A stretch of DNA of 41,220 nt from an uncultured Roseburia sp. (GTDB lineage: Bacteria; Bacillota; Clostridia; Lachnospirales; Lachnospiraceae), in NCBI GenBank assembly GCA_947174805.1, contig CAMWKH010000028.1:1-41220 (forward strand), written 5' to 3'. This document shows, one piece after another, positions 1-9,531 of the stretch (within the stretch, counting starts at the first letter, position 1; every line of letters starts with the position of its first letter). The notes below the pieces were generated by a model. It did not search any database and was not told the origin of the DNA. It saw only the letters and a list, made by a program, of their open reading frames with translations. The translations under genes were made by a program, and so were the position numbers.

Positions 1-1
1 G

Positions 2-169
2 GTACGGGGAGAAAAATTGACCAAGGAACAGGATGAAGCCATTGATGCGGAGATGGAGGCCATTTTAAAGGAGAGTTTAGACGCAGAATACTTCCAGTGG
101 GTTGGAAAAGAGGAGCCGGAAGAGAAACAGGAAAAGAAGGGACTTGCCAGATTTTTAAAAAATACTTAA
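2..169 (+). CDS. C-terminal end of an unknown protein (5' truncated by window)
   Basis: An open frame enters from the window edge and ends at a TAA at 167-169. It encodes about 55 residues that are strongly charged and Glu/Lys-rich, with a Phe-Gln-Trp segment in the middle and a basic tail. No domain can be named from this fragment. The stop is 22 bases before the response regulator start, and the regulator has its own Shine-Dalgarno in between, so this gene may be the upstream member of the same operon. The full gene could not be judged because its start lies outside the window. Confidence 0.6.
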   Translation, partial: VRGEKLTKEQDEAIDAEMEAILKESLDAEYFQWVGKEEPEEKQEKKGLARFLKNT

Positions 170-191
170 GTGATACCTGGGAGGAAAAGCC

Positions 192-884
192 ATGAATCGG
201 ATTTTGGTATGTGATGATGACAAAGAGATTGTTGAGGCCATTGAAATCTATCTGCAGCAGGAGGGATATGAGATTTTAAAGGCCTTTGACGGGGAGGAAG
301 CCATACAAATTTTGGAGCAGGGGGAGGTGGACCTGCTGATTATCGATGTGATGATGCCCCGTTTGGACGGGATACATGCCACCTTAAAAATTCGGGAAAA
401 GAGCAGTATTCCCATTATCATGTTGTCTGCAAAATCAGAGGATTCTGACAAAATTCTGGGTTTAAATATCGGCGCGGATGATTATCTCACAAAACCTTTC
501 AATCCCCTGGAACTTGTGGCAAGAGTAAAATCCCAGCTGCGCCGCTACACAAAACTTGGAAATGCAGCGGAGAGCGGGGGAGTGATATACCAAAGCGGGG
601 GATTGTTGATAAACGATGACTTAAAAGAGGTTACAGTGGACGGGGAACTTGTGAAACTCACCCCCATTGAATACAACATCCTTCTTCTCTTAATGAAAAA
701 TCAGGGAAAAGTGTTCTCCATCAGTGAGATATATCAAAAAATTTGGAACGCAGAGGCAATAGGAGCAGATAATACGGTGGCAGTGCATATCCGCCATATT
801 CGGGAAAAAATCGAGATTAATCCCAAAGAACCCAGGTATATAAAAGTTGTGTGGGGTGTAGGGTACAAAATAGATAAGGTTTAG
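192..884 (+). CDS. OmpR/PhoB-family response regulator
   Basis: A 230-residue two-component response regulator. The receiver domain (about residues 1-120) shows the acidic pocket D8-D9-D10, the phospho-acceptor D52 in an IIDVMMP context, S79 at the switch position and K101 in a TKPF motif. The C-terminal part (about 130-228) is a winged-helix DNA-binding domain of OmpR type with the usual VHIRHIREKIE recognition-helix region and a final GVGYKI turn. GGGAGGA precedes the ATG at a good distance. The partner kinase starts 12 bases after the stop, so the two are almost certainly cotranscribed. It resembles VanR-like regulators, but the target genes cannot be told from the sequence. Confidence 0.95.
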   Translation: MNRILVCDDDKEIVEAIEIYLQQEGYEILKAFDGEEAIQILEQGEVDLLIIDVMMPRLDGIHATLKIREKSSIPIIMLSAKSEDSDKILGLNIGADDYLTKPFNPLELVARVKSQLRRYTKLGNAAESGGVIYQSGGLLINDDLKEVTVDGELVKLTPIEYNILLLLMKNQGKVFSISEIYQKIWNAEAIGADNTVAVHIRHIREKIEINPKEPRYIKVVWGVGYKIDKV

Positions 885-896
885 TGGAGGATTGGC

Positions 897-2879
897 ATGG
901 GCAATACACATTACAGCAACGCATTTAAAACAGTGGCAGCATTGTTGCAGATGGTTTTTTTAATAATTGTGATTGTAGTGTTTTCCCTGATGGTAAATTT
1001 ATTTGGAAGGAGTATGTTTACACTTAGCGATGTGGGAACCGACTCCTTTTTTGATTCCAGCTACTATACAAATATACTTTCCAACGAACTGGTGGATTTG
1101 GGGAATTATCTCCAACTTCAGGGGGTCAGGGAGAGGTCGGAGAAAGATACCATAAAGTACAAACAGTATAAAATGCAGTTTGATGAGGAGAACAGCAATC
1201 TCTATTACTGGTATGAAAACAGCGGAAATATCCGCAGTAATATAGAGATAGAAAATAAGTATCAGAAGAAGGAAATCCTGGATTATGCCAAGAGCCTGGG
1301 GAGTTATCTCTATTATGATGATTCCCGTATCTCTTTTGAAGGGAATATTAAAGGCAAGAGTTATTATTTCCAGCGGAATATATTAAGACTGTTTCAAAAC
1401 AGCGGGGAGAACGGGGGCCTGATTGTTGCCGTGGACATGCATCTGCCCAAGGATGACGGGATAAAGGAGGCGGCAGATACTTATTATACCTACTTTCCCT
1501 GGATAGAATCCGGTGTATTTCTGGGCATTTTATCGGCGATGTGTTTTGTGTTGTTTATCATATATCTTACACTGGCCACAGGAAGAAATGACGAGGATGA
1601 GAAGATAAGGCTTTACCGCATGGATTATCTGCCCATGGAAATACTGCTCACCGTGTTTCTTCTCTACATTTCCATCCTTTTCGCCTTCTGTGCCAAGTTA
1701 GGGCAGCGGTCATGGGATATAGCCAGTTCCCTGATTCTGGCAGGAACCCTTGTGGTTATCTCCGATGGAGTTCTTTTAACCATATATCTTAGCCTGGTTC
1801 GGAAAATTAAGGCGGATATTTTTGTATCCACAAGCCTTTTGGGATGGTCAGTTAGGACGGTGAAGAAGCGGATGAGGCTGCAGCCTTATAAGAGGGGTAC
1901 TGTAATCCGCATGGCGTTTATTATAGCTGCAGCTCTCTTTTTCGCAGGAGAAGCTTTTGGCAGAGGGCAGTGGTGGGGGTATGCAGGGCTTCTGGCGGAG
2001 ATTATTGTGGCGGGAACTTATATTTTGAGCCAGGAAAACCAGAGGATGGAGATTTTAAGCGGTATTACGGAAATTACAAACGGAAATATGGATTACAAGT
2101 TTGTGGAGTCGGACTACACCGGAGAGTGCAGGATTATGGCGGAAAAAATCAATAATATCGGCATGGGGCTCTCCAATGCGGTGGAAGAAAATTTAAAAAG
2201 CGAGAGATTAAAGACAGAGTTAATCACAAATGTTTCCCATGACATTAAAACACCGCTCACCTCTATAATAAATTATGTAAACCTTATTAAAATGGAAAAT
2301 ATTCAGAATGAGAAAATACAAAATTATGTGGATATCCTGGAGAAAAAGTCCATGCGGTTAAAACAGCTCACGGAGGATTTGATGGAGGTTTCCAAAATTT
2401 CCAGCGGGAACATAGAACTGGAGATGCAGACTATTAATATGGTAGAGTTGATTTATCAGACCGGAGGAGAGTTTAATGAGATTTTTGAGGAGAAGGGGCT
2501 TACCATTATCACAAGGCTTCCAAAGGAGCCGGTAATGATTTTTGCAGACGGCAGCCGTCTCTGGAGGGTTGTGCAAAATCTCTATAACAATGCGGCAAAA
2601 TATGCGTTGAAAGATACCCGGGTTTATGTGGAACTGAAAGTGGAAGAGGGATGGGCTGAGTTTTCCATGAAGGATATTTCAGAACAGGAGTTAGAGACTG
2701 CCCCGGATGATTTAAGCGAGCGGTTTGTGAGAGGGGATGAATCCAGGGGAACAGAGGGAAGCGGACTGGGGCTCTCCATCGCAAGAAGCCTTACAAATCT
2801 TATGGGGGGGACTTTCGAGATTCATCTGGACGGGGACCTTTTCACAGTTTCCATTGTCTTTCCCTGCATAGGGCTGTGA
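897..2879 (+). CDS. Multi-pass membrane sensor histidine kinase
   Basis: A 660-residue sensor kinase paired with the regulator just upstream. A first transmembrane helix lies at about 14-36, followed by about 165 extracytoplasmic residues (sensor region, no recognisable fold), then further helices near 205-227, 247-265, 276-300, 338-354 and 360-378. This is more membrane-embedded than a classical two-helix kinase. The HisKA H-box has the phospho-acceptor H448 in NVSHDIKTPL. The ATPase domain shows the N-box (NNAAKYA, N564) and a G-box (GSGLGLSIA, about 621-629). TGGAGG precedes the ATG. The signal sensed is unknown; the membrane-heavy architecture recalls kinases responding to envelope stress or antimicrobial peptides, which is only an inference. 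Confidence 0.93.
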   Translation: MGNTHYSNAFKTVAALLQMVFLIIVIVVFSLMVNLFGRSMFTLSDVGTDSFFDSSYYTNILSNELVDLGNYLQLQGVRERSEKDTIKYKQYKMQFDEENSNLYYWYENSGNIRSNIEIENKYQKKEILDYAKSLGSYLYYDDSRISFEGNIKGKSYYFQRNILRLFQNSGENGGLIVAVDMHLPKDDGIKEAADTYYTYFPWIESGVFLGILSAMCFVLFIIYLTLATGRNDEDEKIRLYRMDYLPMEILLTVFLLYISILFAFCAKLGQRSWDIASSLILAGTLVVISDGVLLTIYLSLVRKIKADIFVSTSLLGWSVRTVKKRMRLQPYKRGTVIRMAFIIAAALFFAGEAFGRGQWWGYAGLLAEIIVAGTYILSQENQRMEILSGITEITNGNMDYKFVESDYTGECRIMAEKINNIGMGLSNAVEENLKSERLKTELITNVSHDIKTPLTSIINYVNLIKMENIQNEKIQNYVDILEKKSMRLKQLTEDLMEVSKISSGNIELEMQTINMVELIYQTGGEFNEIFEEKGLTIITRLPKEPVMIFADGSRLWRVVQNLYNNAAKYALKDTRVYVELKVEEGWAEFSMKDISEQELETAPDDLSERFVRGDESRGTEGSGLGLSIARSLTNLMGGTFEIHLDGDLFTVSIVFPCIGL

Positions 2880-2931
2880 TTTCGCCACAGTTTTGCCTAT
2901 GGCTTCCTGTTAGGTGATTTCCGGCAAATTG

Positions 2932-2960
2932 TTGACTTTTGCGGGTGCTAGCTTTATAAT
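2932..2960 (+). promoter_or_regulatory. SigA-type promoter for the hydratase gene
   Basis: TTGACT at 2932-2937 and a perfect TATAAT at 2955-2960 are separated by exactly 17 bases. It lies in the 132-base gap after the histidine kinase and about 50 bases before the hydratase ATG, so the hydratase and the downstream permease can be transcribed independently of the two-component system. Confidence 0.8.
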
Positions 2961-3011
2961 TTAGGACAATTAGGTGTATCAGCTATTTGACCAGAAGAGG
3001 AGAATATATAT

Positions 3012-5297
3012 ATGAAACTTTATGAAAATGGAGTCTATTTAATTAACGGTACAGAACTTGTGGAAGACGGAAAGAATGCTGTGGAGGCAGTCAAATCTAA
3101 GACAGGAAATTCCGTCACAAAAGAGGATGCGGCCAAAAATACCATCGCCTACGGTATTTTATCCGCTCACAATACATCCGGCAATATGGAAAAACTTCAG
3201 ATTAAGTTTGATAAATTAACTTCCCATGATATTACGTTTGTGGGAATTATTCAGACAGCCAGAGCTTCGGGACTGGAAAAGTTTCCCATCCCCTACGTGC
3301 TGACAAACTGCCACAACAGTCTTTGCGCCGTTGGGGGAACGATCAATGAGGACGACCATATGTTTGGGCTTACCTGCGCCAAAAAGTACGGCGGGGTCTA
3401 CGTGCCGCCTCATCAGGCAGTTATCCATCAGTTTGCCAGGGAAATGCTCTCTGGAGGAGGAAAGATGATTTTAGGTTCCGATTCCCACACCCGCTACGGT
3501 GCACTGGGCACTATGGCAATGGGAGAAGGAGGACCGGAACTGGTAAAACAGCTTTTAAACCAGACCTATGACATTAATATGCCGGGAGTGGTTGGGGTTT
3601 ACCTTACAGGCACACCTGTAAAGGGTGTGGGGCCGCAGGATATTGCCCTCGCCATAATCGGTGAAGTTTTCGGAAACGGTTATGTGAAAAATAAAGTTAT
3701 GGAGTTTGTAGGGCCCGGAGTTTCCAATTTAAGCGTGGATACCCGTATCGGTGTGGATGTAATGACCACGGAGACCACCTGTCTATCCTCAATTTGGAGG
3801 ACAGACGACTTGGTGAAAGAGTTTTATGAGGTCCATGGAAGAGGTGAGGATTACAGAGAGTTAAATCCCGGTGATGTTGCCTATTATGACGGTATGATAG
3901 AGATTGATTTAAGTGCGGTTCGTCCTATGATTGCCATGCCCTTCCATCCCAGCAATACCTATACCATTGAGGAGTTAAACGCCAATCTTTTAGACATATT
4001 GGATGATTGTGAAAAGCGTGCCCAGGTAAGTTTTGACGGTGCGGTGGACCTAGACTTAAAGAGTAAAGTGAGAAACGGGAAACTTTATGTGGACCAGGGG
4101 ATTATCGCAGGCTGCGCGGGAGGTGGATTTGAGAATATCTGCGATGCAGCGGATATTTTAAGGGGTTCCAGCATTGGGCCGGATGAATTTACTTTAAGCG
4201 TATATCCTGCCAGCATGCCGATTTATATGGAACTTGTGAAAAACGGTGCGGCGGCAGCGCTGATGGAGACAGGGGCCGTGATGAAAACCGCATTCTGCGG
4301 GCCTTGCTTTGGAGCAGGTGACACCCCCGCAAACAACGCATTTTCCATCCGCCACTCTACCAGGAACTTCCCCAACCGTGAAGGCTCCAAGGTACAAAAC
4401 GGCCAGGTGGCTTCCGTGGCTCTTATGGATGCCCGCTCTATTGCGGCTACAGCGGCAAATAAAGGATATCTTACCGCAGCTACAGATGTGGATGTGAACT
4501 TTACAAAGCCAAAGTATTTCTTTGACAAAAATATATATGCAAACCGGGTATTTGACAGCAAAGGAAAGGCAGACCCCTCTGTGGAGATTCAGTTTGGCCC
4601 CAACATTAAGGATTGGCCGAAGATGAGCCCCCTTCCGGAGCATATGCTCCTTCAGGTTGTGGCGGAAATCCATGACCCGGTTACTACCACAGACGAACTG
4701 ATTCCCTCTGGGGAGACATCTTCCTACCGCTCCAATCCTCTGGGGCTGGCAGAATTTGCCCTGTCCAGAAAAGACCCCTCTTATGTGGGGAAGGCAAAAG
4801 AGATTCAAAAAGCACAGAAAGCTATTGAGGAGGATACCTGCCCCTGTGAGGCAGTTCCGGCGTTAAGGGAAGTGATGGATACGATCCATGCTAATTTTGA
4901 AGATGTGAAACGGGCAAACCTTGGAATCGGAAGCACAATTTTTGCGGTAAAACCTGGGGACGGCTCTGCAAGGGAGCAGGCGGCATCCTGTCAGAAAGTT
5001 CTGGGAGGCTGGGCAAATATTGCCCATGAGTATGCCACAAAGCGCTATCGTTCCAATTTGATTAACTGGGGTATGCTTCCCCTGTTGATAGAGGAAGGGG
5101 AGCTGCCTTTCTCTAATGGTGATTATATTTTCTTGCCGGATATAAAAAAGGCAGTGGAGGAAAAATCCAGTGAAGTTAGGGCTGTCTTAGTAAAAGGAGA
5201 CAGTTTAAAAGAATTTAAAATGACATTGGGAGAGATGACAGATGATGAGCGGAGTATTATTTTAAAAGGCTGTTTAATTAATTATAACAGAGTATAG
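3012..5297 (+). CDS. Aconitase-superfamily hydratase (YbhJ-like)
   Basis: A 761-residue protein of the aconitase/isopropylmalate isomerase superfamily, expected to use a [4Fe-4S] cluster to dehydrate and rehydrate a hydroxy-acid. The probable cluster ligands are C368, C429 and C432 (CGPC), with spacing matching mammalian aconitase. Other family signatures include [20 protein letters not shown] near residue 155 and a C-terminal swivel domain. The usual Ser-Cys-Thr-Asn-Ser around the first ligand is replaced by GCAGGGFEN, as I recall for the E. coli YbhJ branch rather than true citrate-cycle AcnA/AcnB. The substrate is therefore uncertain. The start is supported by AGGAG upstream. The AI-2E family gene follows after 10 bases and is probably cotranscribed. 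Confidence 0.85.
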   Translation: MKLYENGVYLINGTELVEDGKNAVEAVKSKTGNSVTKEDAAKNTIAYGILSAHNTSGNMEKLQIKFDKLTSHDITFVGIIQTARASGLEKFPIPYVLTNCHNSLCAVGGTINEDDHMFGLTCAKKYGGVYVPPHQAVIHQFAREMLSGGGKMILGSDSHTRYGALGTMAMGEGGPELVKQLLNQTYDINMPGVVGVYLTGTPVKGVGPQDIALAIIGEVFGNGYVKNKVMEFVGPGVSNLSVDTRIGVDVMTTETTCLSSIWRTDDLVKEFYEVHGRGEDYRELNPGDVAYYDGMIEIDLSAVRPMIAMPFHPSNTYTIEELNANLLDILDDCEKRAQVSFDGAVDLDLKSKVRNGKLYVDQGIIAGCAGGGFENICDAADILRGSSIGPDEFTLSVYPASMPIYMELVKNGAAAALMETGAVMKTAFCGPCFGAGDTPANNAFSIRHSTRNFPNREGSKVQNGQVASVALMDARSIAATAANKGYLTAATDVDVNFTKPKYFFDKNIYANRVFDSKGKADPSVEIQFGPNIKDWPKMSPLPEHMLLQVVAEIHDPVTTTDELIPSGETSSYRSNPLGLAEFALSRKDPSYVGKAKEIQKAQKAIEEDTCPCEAVPALREVMDTIHANFEDVKRANLGIGSTIFAVKPGDGSAREQAASCQKVLGGWANIAHEYATKRYRSNLINWGMLPLLIEEGELPFSNGDYIFLPDIKKAVEEKSSEVRAVLVKGDSLKEFKMTLGEMTDDERSIILKGCLINYNRV

Positions 5298-5307
5298 GAG
5301 GAATATT

Positions 5308-6591
5308 TTGGAAGAATCCGGTAAAACAAATGGCAAAAAGCAGAAACCTGATTGGGATTTGCAGAAATATTTGGTAATTGCACTGATTACCTTTGTTACA
5401 TTTTGCTGCTGTATCTTATTTTTCTTTGTGCTGTACCGTTATCATGGCTTCAGGGAGGGCTGGCAGAAATTAATGAAAGTCCTCCAGCCTATCATCATAG
5501 GATTTATCGTTGCATATCTGATGAATCCTGTTATGGTGTTCTTAGAGCGGAACATTACGGTGTTTTTAGAGGAACGGGTAAAAAGCCGCAGAAAGGTAAA
5601 AAAAATATCCCGCACGGCGGCTACTATAGGGGCCATTCTCTTTCTCTTGTTTATTATATTTCTTCTGTTAAATATGATGATTCCGGAATTAGTCTCCAGT
5701 ATCCAGAATATGATGGAGAGTCTGCCGGAAGAAATAGACGCCATGACGGCATGGGTGGAAAAAATATTTACCGGTGACGACCAGCTTGCCGCCACATTAA
5801 ATACTATTTTCGCCCAGCTCAGCAATAATGTGGAACATATGGTTCAGCAGCTCATCCCGGAGCTGAATATTTACGTTACGTCCATCACCACAGGGGTGGT
5901 GAGTTTTGTAAAAGTAATTGTTAATTTTTTAATCGGCCTTGTGGTTGCCATTTATCTTTTAATGAGCAAAGAAACATTTATCGGCCAGGGGAAAAAAGTT
6001 GTCTATGCTGTTTTTCCCTCAAAAATCGGCAATTACATCACCAGGACACTTCGGGTGAGCAATGAGATTTTCGGCGGCTTTATCAGCGGAAAAATACTGG
6101 ACTCCGCTATTATCGGCGTGCTGTGCTATGTGGGGCTTTTGGCGTTAAAAATGCCCTACAGTATGTTGGTAGCGGTGATTGTAGGCGTGACAAATGTTAT
6201 TCCCTTTTTTGGCCCGTATATCGGTGCGGTTCCCAGCTTTGTGCTGATTGCACTGGCAGAGCCTGTAAAGGGGCTGTATTTTTTAGTTTTCATTCTTGTG
6301 CTGCAGCAGCTTGACGGCAACTTTATCGGACCTAAAATTTTAGGGGATTCCACAGGGCTTTCCCCTTTCTGGGTGGTGTTTGCCATTTTGGTGGGAGGCG
6401 GACTTTTCGGGTTTATGGGAATGCTCTTAGGGGTTCCCACCTTTGCGGTAATTTATTATTTAATCCGGGAGCTGGTGGCGTATATACTCAGGAAAAGAGA
6501 GCTTCCCGAGGCCACCGTGGATTATATAGAGATGAATGATGTAGATCTTAAGACAAGGGAGCTTCGCTACGGTTCTTCCAGGAAAAGATAA
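5308..6591 (+). CDS. AI-2E family (PerM/YdbI-type) transporter
   Basis: A 427-residue polytopic membrane protein of the AI-2E/PerM family. Hydrophobic helices cluster at about 20-45, 60-80 and 110-130, then 205-230, with a dense C-terminal group at about 265-395 containing the conserved Gly/Pro-rich segments NVIPFFGPYIGA and LLGVPTFAVIYY. The start codon is TTG at 5308, placed by a strong AGGAGG six bases upstream; no ATG fits. Members of this family export small molecules or ions in different bacteria, so autoinducer-2 transport should not be assumed. The gene lies 10 bases downstream of the hydratase and 46 bases upstream of the TPR gene. Confidence 0.88.
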   Translation: MEESGKTNGKKQKPDWDLQKYLVIALITFVTFCCCILFFFVLYRYHGFREGWQKLMKVLQPIIIGFIVAYLMNPVMVFLERNITVFLEERVKSRRKVKKISRTAATIGAILFLLFIIFLLLNMMIPELVSSIQNMMESLPEEIDAMTAWVEKIFTGDDQLAATLNTIFAQLSNNVEHMVQQLIPELNIYVTSITTGVVSFVKVIVNFLIGLVVAIYLLMSKETFIGQGKKVVYAVFPSKIGNYITRTLRVSNEIFGGFISGKILDSAIIGVLCYVGLLALKMPYSMLVAVIVGVTNVIPFFGPYIGAVPSFVLIALAEPVKGLYFLVFILVLQQLDGNFIGPKILGDSTGLSPFWVVFAILVGGGLFGFMGMLLGVPTFAVIYYLIRELVAYILRKRELPEATVDYIEMNDVDLKTRELRYGSSRKR

Positions 6592-6637
6592 GTAACAGGA
6601 TAAAAAAGTGAAACAGCGCTTTTTGAGGTGACACAAA

Positions 6638-9493
6638 TTGGATAAATATGAGTACAAATTAAAATTGGATCAGATAAAAACCCTGGCGGCAGAAGGGAAT
6701 TACCGCACTGCAGCAGAGCTTGCAGATTCCATTAACTGGCGAAAAGTGAAAAATGTGAATCTTCTGATTAAAGCAGGAGATATTTATTCCAAGACAGGAC
6801 GTTATGATGAAGCGAGAGAAGTATATTTAATGGCGTACGACCGCTCGCCTATTGGAAGGATGATTATATACCGTTTGTCGGAGCTTGCAGTTAAAATGCA
6901 GAATTTTGATGAGGCAGAGGAATATTACGAAGAGTTTGTGGAGATTGCACCTCACGATAATCTGAAATATATACTGCGGTATAAAATAAACAAGGCAAAA
7001 GGCGCAGATTACCAGACGTTGATAGGTATACTGGAAGAGTTAAAAGATGTGGAATATACGGAAGAGTGGGCCTATGAGCTGGCCCATCTCTATCACCAGG
7101 CAGGGATGAGTGCCCAGTGTATCGAGGCCTGTGATGAACTTATTTTGTGGTTTGGAGACGGAATTTATGTGGAGCGGGCCCTGGAGCTAAAAATGCTCTA
7201 TCAGCCCCTGACAAAATCCCAGGAAGATAAGTACCGCTCTTTCCAGCAGAGAAAAGAGGATGTGAAGGAAGTTTACCCAAGGGAAGAGGGAAGAACCCAT
7301 ATTACCATCCCCGCCGTGGAAGAGCACACTGGCAGGTTCAGCACATCTAATCTCCAGGAAGAACTGGCAAAGAGCATGCAGCAGATTATGGATGCAACGG
7401 AAAAAGAGACAGTGACAGACACCATGGATAATATTAAAAAGATGGTGGAGGAGATCCCATATCTGCAGATGCCTGTTGATACAAAAGAGGAAGTGTCGGA
7501 GGAAGTTACCACAGTGGAAGAAATCGACGCTTCTCTAAGAATTAATTTTAAAGAAATGCTCTCGGAAGACAATGACGGCCAAATCAGCCTTATGGTGACA
7601 GAGCAGTCAAAGGAGCCCCAGATTAACGGTCAGATGAGCATTGAAGATGTTTTAAGTGAATGGGAGCGCACCAAGAGAGCAGCGGAGGCTGCCCTTGAAA
7701 TGGCGAAGCAGCAGAGGCTGGAGACGGCAAAGGCAAAAGCCCTGCAGGAAGCCGGAGAAATCATGGAGCGGCTTTCCGATATGATTCCAAAGTTGGATGC
7801 GGGGATGACCCCCTCTGAACTTTTAAAGGAGGAATATTTGGGGGAGCTGGGTGCAGCGGCAGCAGCGGGGGCAGGATTTGCCAGGGAAACCCCGGAGGAA
7901 CCCCTCACTGAGACGGAGCGGGCGGGAAGAATTATGGCGGGAATGAACCAGATTCTTCAGAGACAGATTGATATGCTTCAGGCGGCGGGGCAGCAGGAGA
8001 AGAAAGAGGCAGATTACGGCGAACCGGAACTTATGCGGAAAATAAAAGAGGCAAAGCCCAGTTTTGATGAACAGATTGGACTAAAGCCCTATGTACCGGA
8101 CCAGCTTTCCAAAGACCCTTCGGGGGCAAAGGAAAGTCAGGCAGGGGAATTGACGGAAAATGGTGATTTAGAAGTCCCAGGATATGCCCCGGAGGGCAGC
8201 GTGGAAGAACCCACGGCAAATATGACGGAAAATACTACAGAGGAGCCCATGGAGGTTGAGGCGGAAAAAGGCACGGAGGAGCCCATGGAGGTTGAGCCGG
8301 AGAATTCCACGGAAGAAACCATGGAATATCCTCCCCAGAACAATCTGGAAAACACTCAGGAATTTTTTCTGGAGGAAGGAAACGCCATCGACTCTCAGGA
8401 GGATATACAGCAGGATGATGTGACGATGCTTGCCAGGAAGATGATTGAGGCTGAAAAAAAGGAAGAGCAGGAGGAGTTTACGGAAGAGGAACTTGCCCAG
8501 GCGGCAAGGGAATTTGCAGAGGGGCCCATAAAGGGAGATACTGCGCCTATACTTCCGGTGACAGCAGAGCTTCCAAAGGTACCTCTTCCGGAGGACGTCA
8601 CAGAAGATATTGTGAAACAAAATACAAAGGATATGAAGGCGGAGGATGTTGCCAAAGCGATAGAGAGCGGACAGGAGAAGGAAAAAGGCGCAGCAAATAA
8701 GAAAGAAATCGAAATGCGGCCTGTGATATCGAAACTGAGTACAGAGCAGAAGGGAATATTTTCTTATTTTGTCCCGGTGGATGGCATGGAGCAGCAGATT
8801 TGTAAAGCTTTGTCCGGAGTGATGGCAAAATTTATGGGAGAGCCCACTTCATCCACAGGTAACGTGCTGATACAGGGAGGCTCCGGCTGTGGAAAGACCG
8901 TGCTTGCCACAGCGCTTATCAAAGCCCTTCAGAGGGAAGTGCAGCACCCGAATGGAAAAGTTGGAAAAATTGATGCGGAGGCTTTAAACAGAAAGGATAT
9001 CCCGGACTTATTGAAAAAAATAGCGGGGGGCTGTTTGATAATTGAAAAGGCAGGGGAGTTAAACCGGGAGACAGCGGTGAAACTTTCCCTTTTACTGGAA
9101 AATGAACCCAGCGGGCTTTTGGTGATTATGGAGGATACCAGAGTAGGGTTAAACCAGGCTCTCTCCAAAGATGAGGGGCTATCAAAGAAATTTACGGAAA
9201 AAATTGTGATTCCTGTATTTACCAGCGATGAACTGGTAGCTTTTGGAAAGGCATATGCCAATGATTTGGATTATGAGATAGATGCAATGGGTATTTTAGC
9301 TCTGTATAACAGAATTAGCAATATTCAAAGGCTGGACCATGCAACCACATTGACAGAGGTAAAGGACATTATAGATCAGGCTATAGAGAGGGCAGAAAAA
9401 AAATCTTTAAAAAAAGCATTTTCTATTATAACCTCAAGGCGTTATAATGAAGATGATTATATTATTCTTAGGGAGAAAGATTTTGAAGAATAA
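6638..9493 (+). CDS. TPR protein with acidic linker and degenerate CbbX/SpoVK-like AAA+ domain
   Basis: A 951-residue cytoplasmic protein in three parts. Residues about 1-200 form tetratricopeptide-like helical repeats (for example GRYDEAREVYLMAYDRSP). Residues about 200-690 are acidic and low in complexity, predicted disordered, with a short Ala/Gly stretch and a 12-residue tandem repeat near 534-567. Residues about 700-930 form an AAA+ module: Walker A GGSGCGKT at 747-754 (K753), then GGCLIIEKA where CbbX/SpoVK proteins have hydrophobic-D-E, so E803-K804 replace the catalytic acids. The usual Ser-Arg-Phe arginine finger appears as S849-K850-K851-F852. The start is TTG at 6638 behind GAGGTG; no in-frame ATG is nearby. 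Function is unknown. The module may bind ATP without hydrolysing it. Confidence 0.75.
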   Translation: MDKYEYKLKLDQIKTLAAEGNYRTAAELADSINWRKVKNVNLLIKAGDIYSKTGRYDEAREVYLMAYDRSPIGRMIIYRLSELAVKMQNFDEAEEYYEEFVEIAPHDNLKYILRYKINKAKGADYQTLIGILEELKDVEYTEEWAYELAHLYHQAGMSAQCIEACDELILWFGDGIYVERALELKMLYQPLTKSQEDKYRSFQQRKEDVKEVYPREEGRTHITIPAVEEHTGRFSTSNLQEELAKSMQQIMDATEKETVTDTMDNIKKMVEEIPYLQMPVDTKEEVSEEVTTVEEIDASLRINFKEMLSEDNDGQISLMVTEQSKEPQINGQMSIEDVLSEWERTKRAAEAALEMAKQQRLETAKAKALQEAGEIMERLSDMIPKLDAGMTPSELLKEEYLGELGAAAAAGAGFARETPEEPLTETERAGRIMAGMNQILQRQIDMLQAAGQQEKKEADYGEPELMRKIKEAKPSFDEQIGLKPYVPDQLSKDPSGAKESQAGELTENGDLEVPGYAPEGSVEEPTANMTENTTEEPMEVEAEKGTEEPMEVEPENSTEETMEYPPQNNLENTQEFFLEEGNAIDSQEDIQQDDVTMLARKMIEAEKKEEQEEFTEEELAQAAREFAEGPIKGDTAPILPVTAELPKVPLPEDVTEDIVKQNTKDMKAEDVAKAIESGQEKEKGAANKKEIEMRPVISKLSTEQKGIFSYFVPVDGMEQQICKALSGVMAKFMGEPTSSTGNVLIQGGSGCGKTVLATALIKALQREVQHPNGKVGKIDAEALNRKDIPDLLKKIAGGCLIIEKAGELNRETAVKLSLLLENEPSGLLVIMEDTRVGLNQALSKDEGLSKKFTEKIVIPVFTSDELVAFGKAYANDLDYEIDAMGILALYNRISNIQRLDHATTLTEVKDIIDQAIERAEKKSLKKAFSIITSRRYNEDDYIILREKDFEE
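8237..8338 (+). repeat. 36-bp (12-codon) tandem repeat, 2.8 copies, coding
   Basis: Three in-frame units begin at 8237, 8273 and 8309. Each encodes Thr-Glu-Glu-(Pro/Thr)-Met-Glu followed by acidic residues. The first two units are nearly identical in DNA; the third is shorter and more diverged. They lie in the disordered acidic linker of the TPR/AAA+ protein and look like a recent in-frame duplication. Confidence 0.8.
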
Positions 9494-9531
9494 AAAGGAT
9501 GCCAAAGGTATTCCGGAAAGAAGGAAAGAGA

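Noticed and set aside
192..2879. Two-component pair as WalRK/VicRK
   Set aside because: The kinase has many membrane helices and no recognisable PAS domain, unlike WalK, and the companion genes walH/I/J are absent.
4194..4808. 204-residue antisense open frame in the hydratase gene
   Set aside because: It is Cys/His-rich at first sight but is the complement of conserved aconitase motifs; no start signals.
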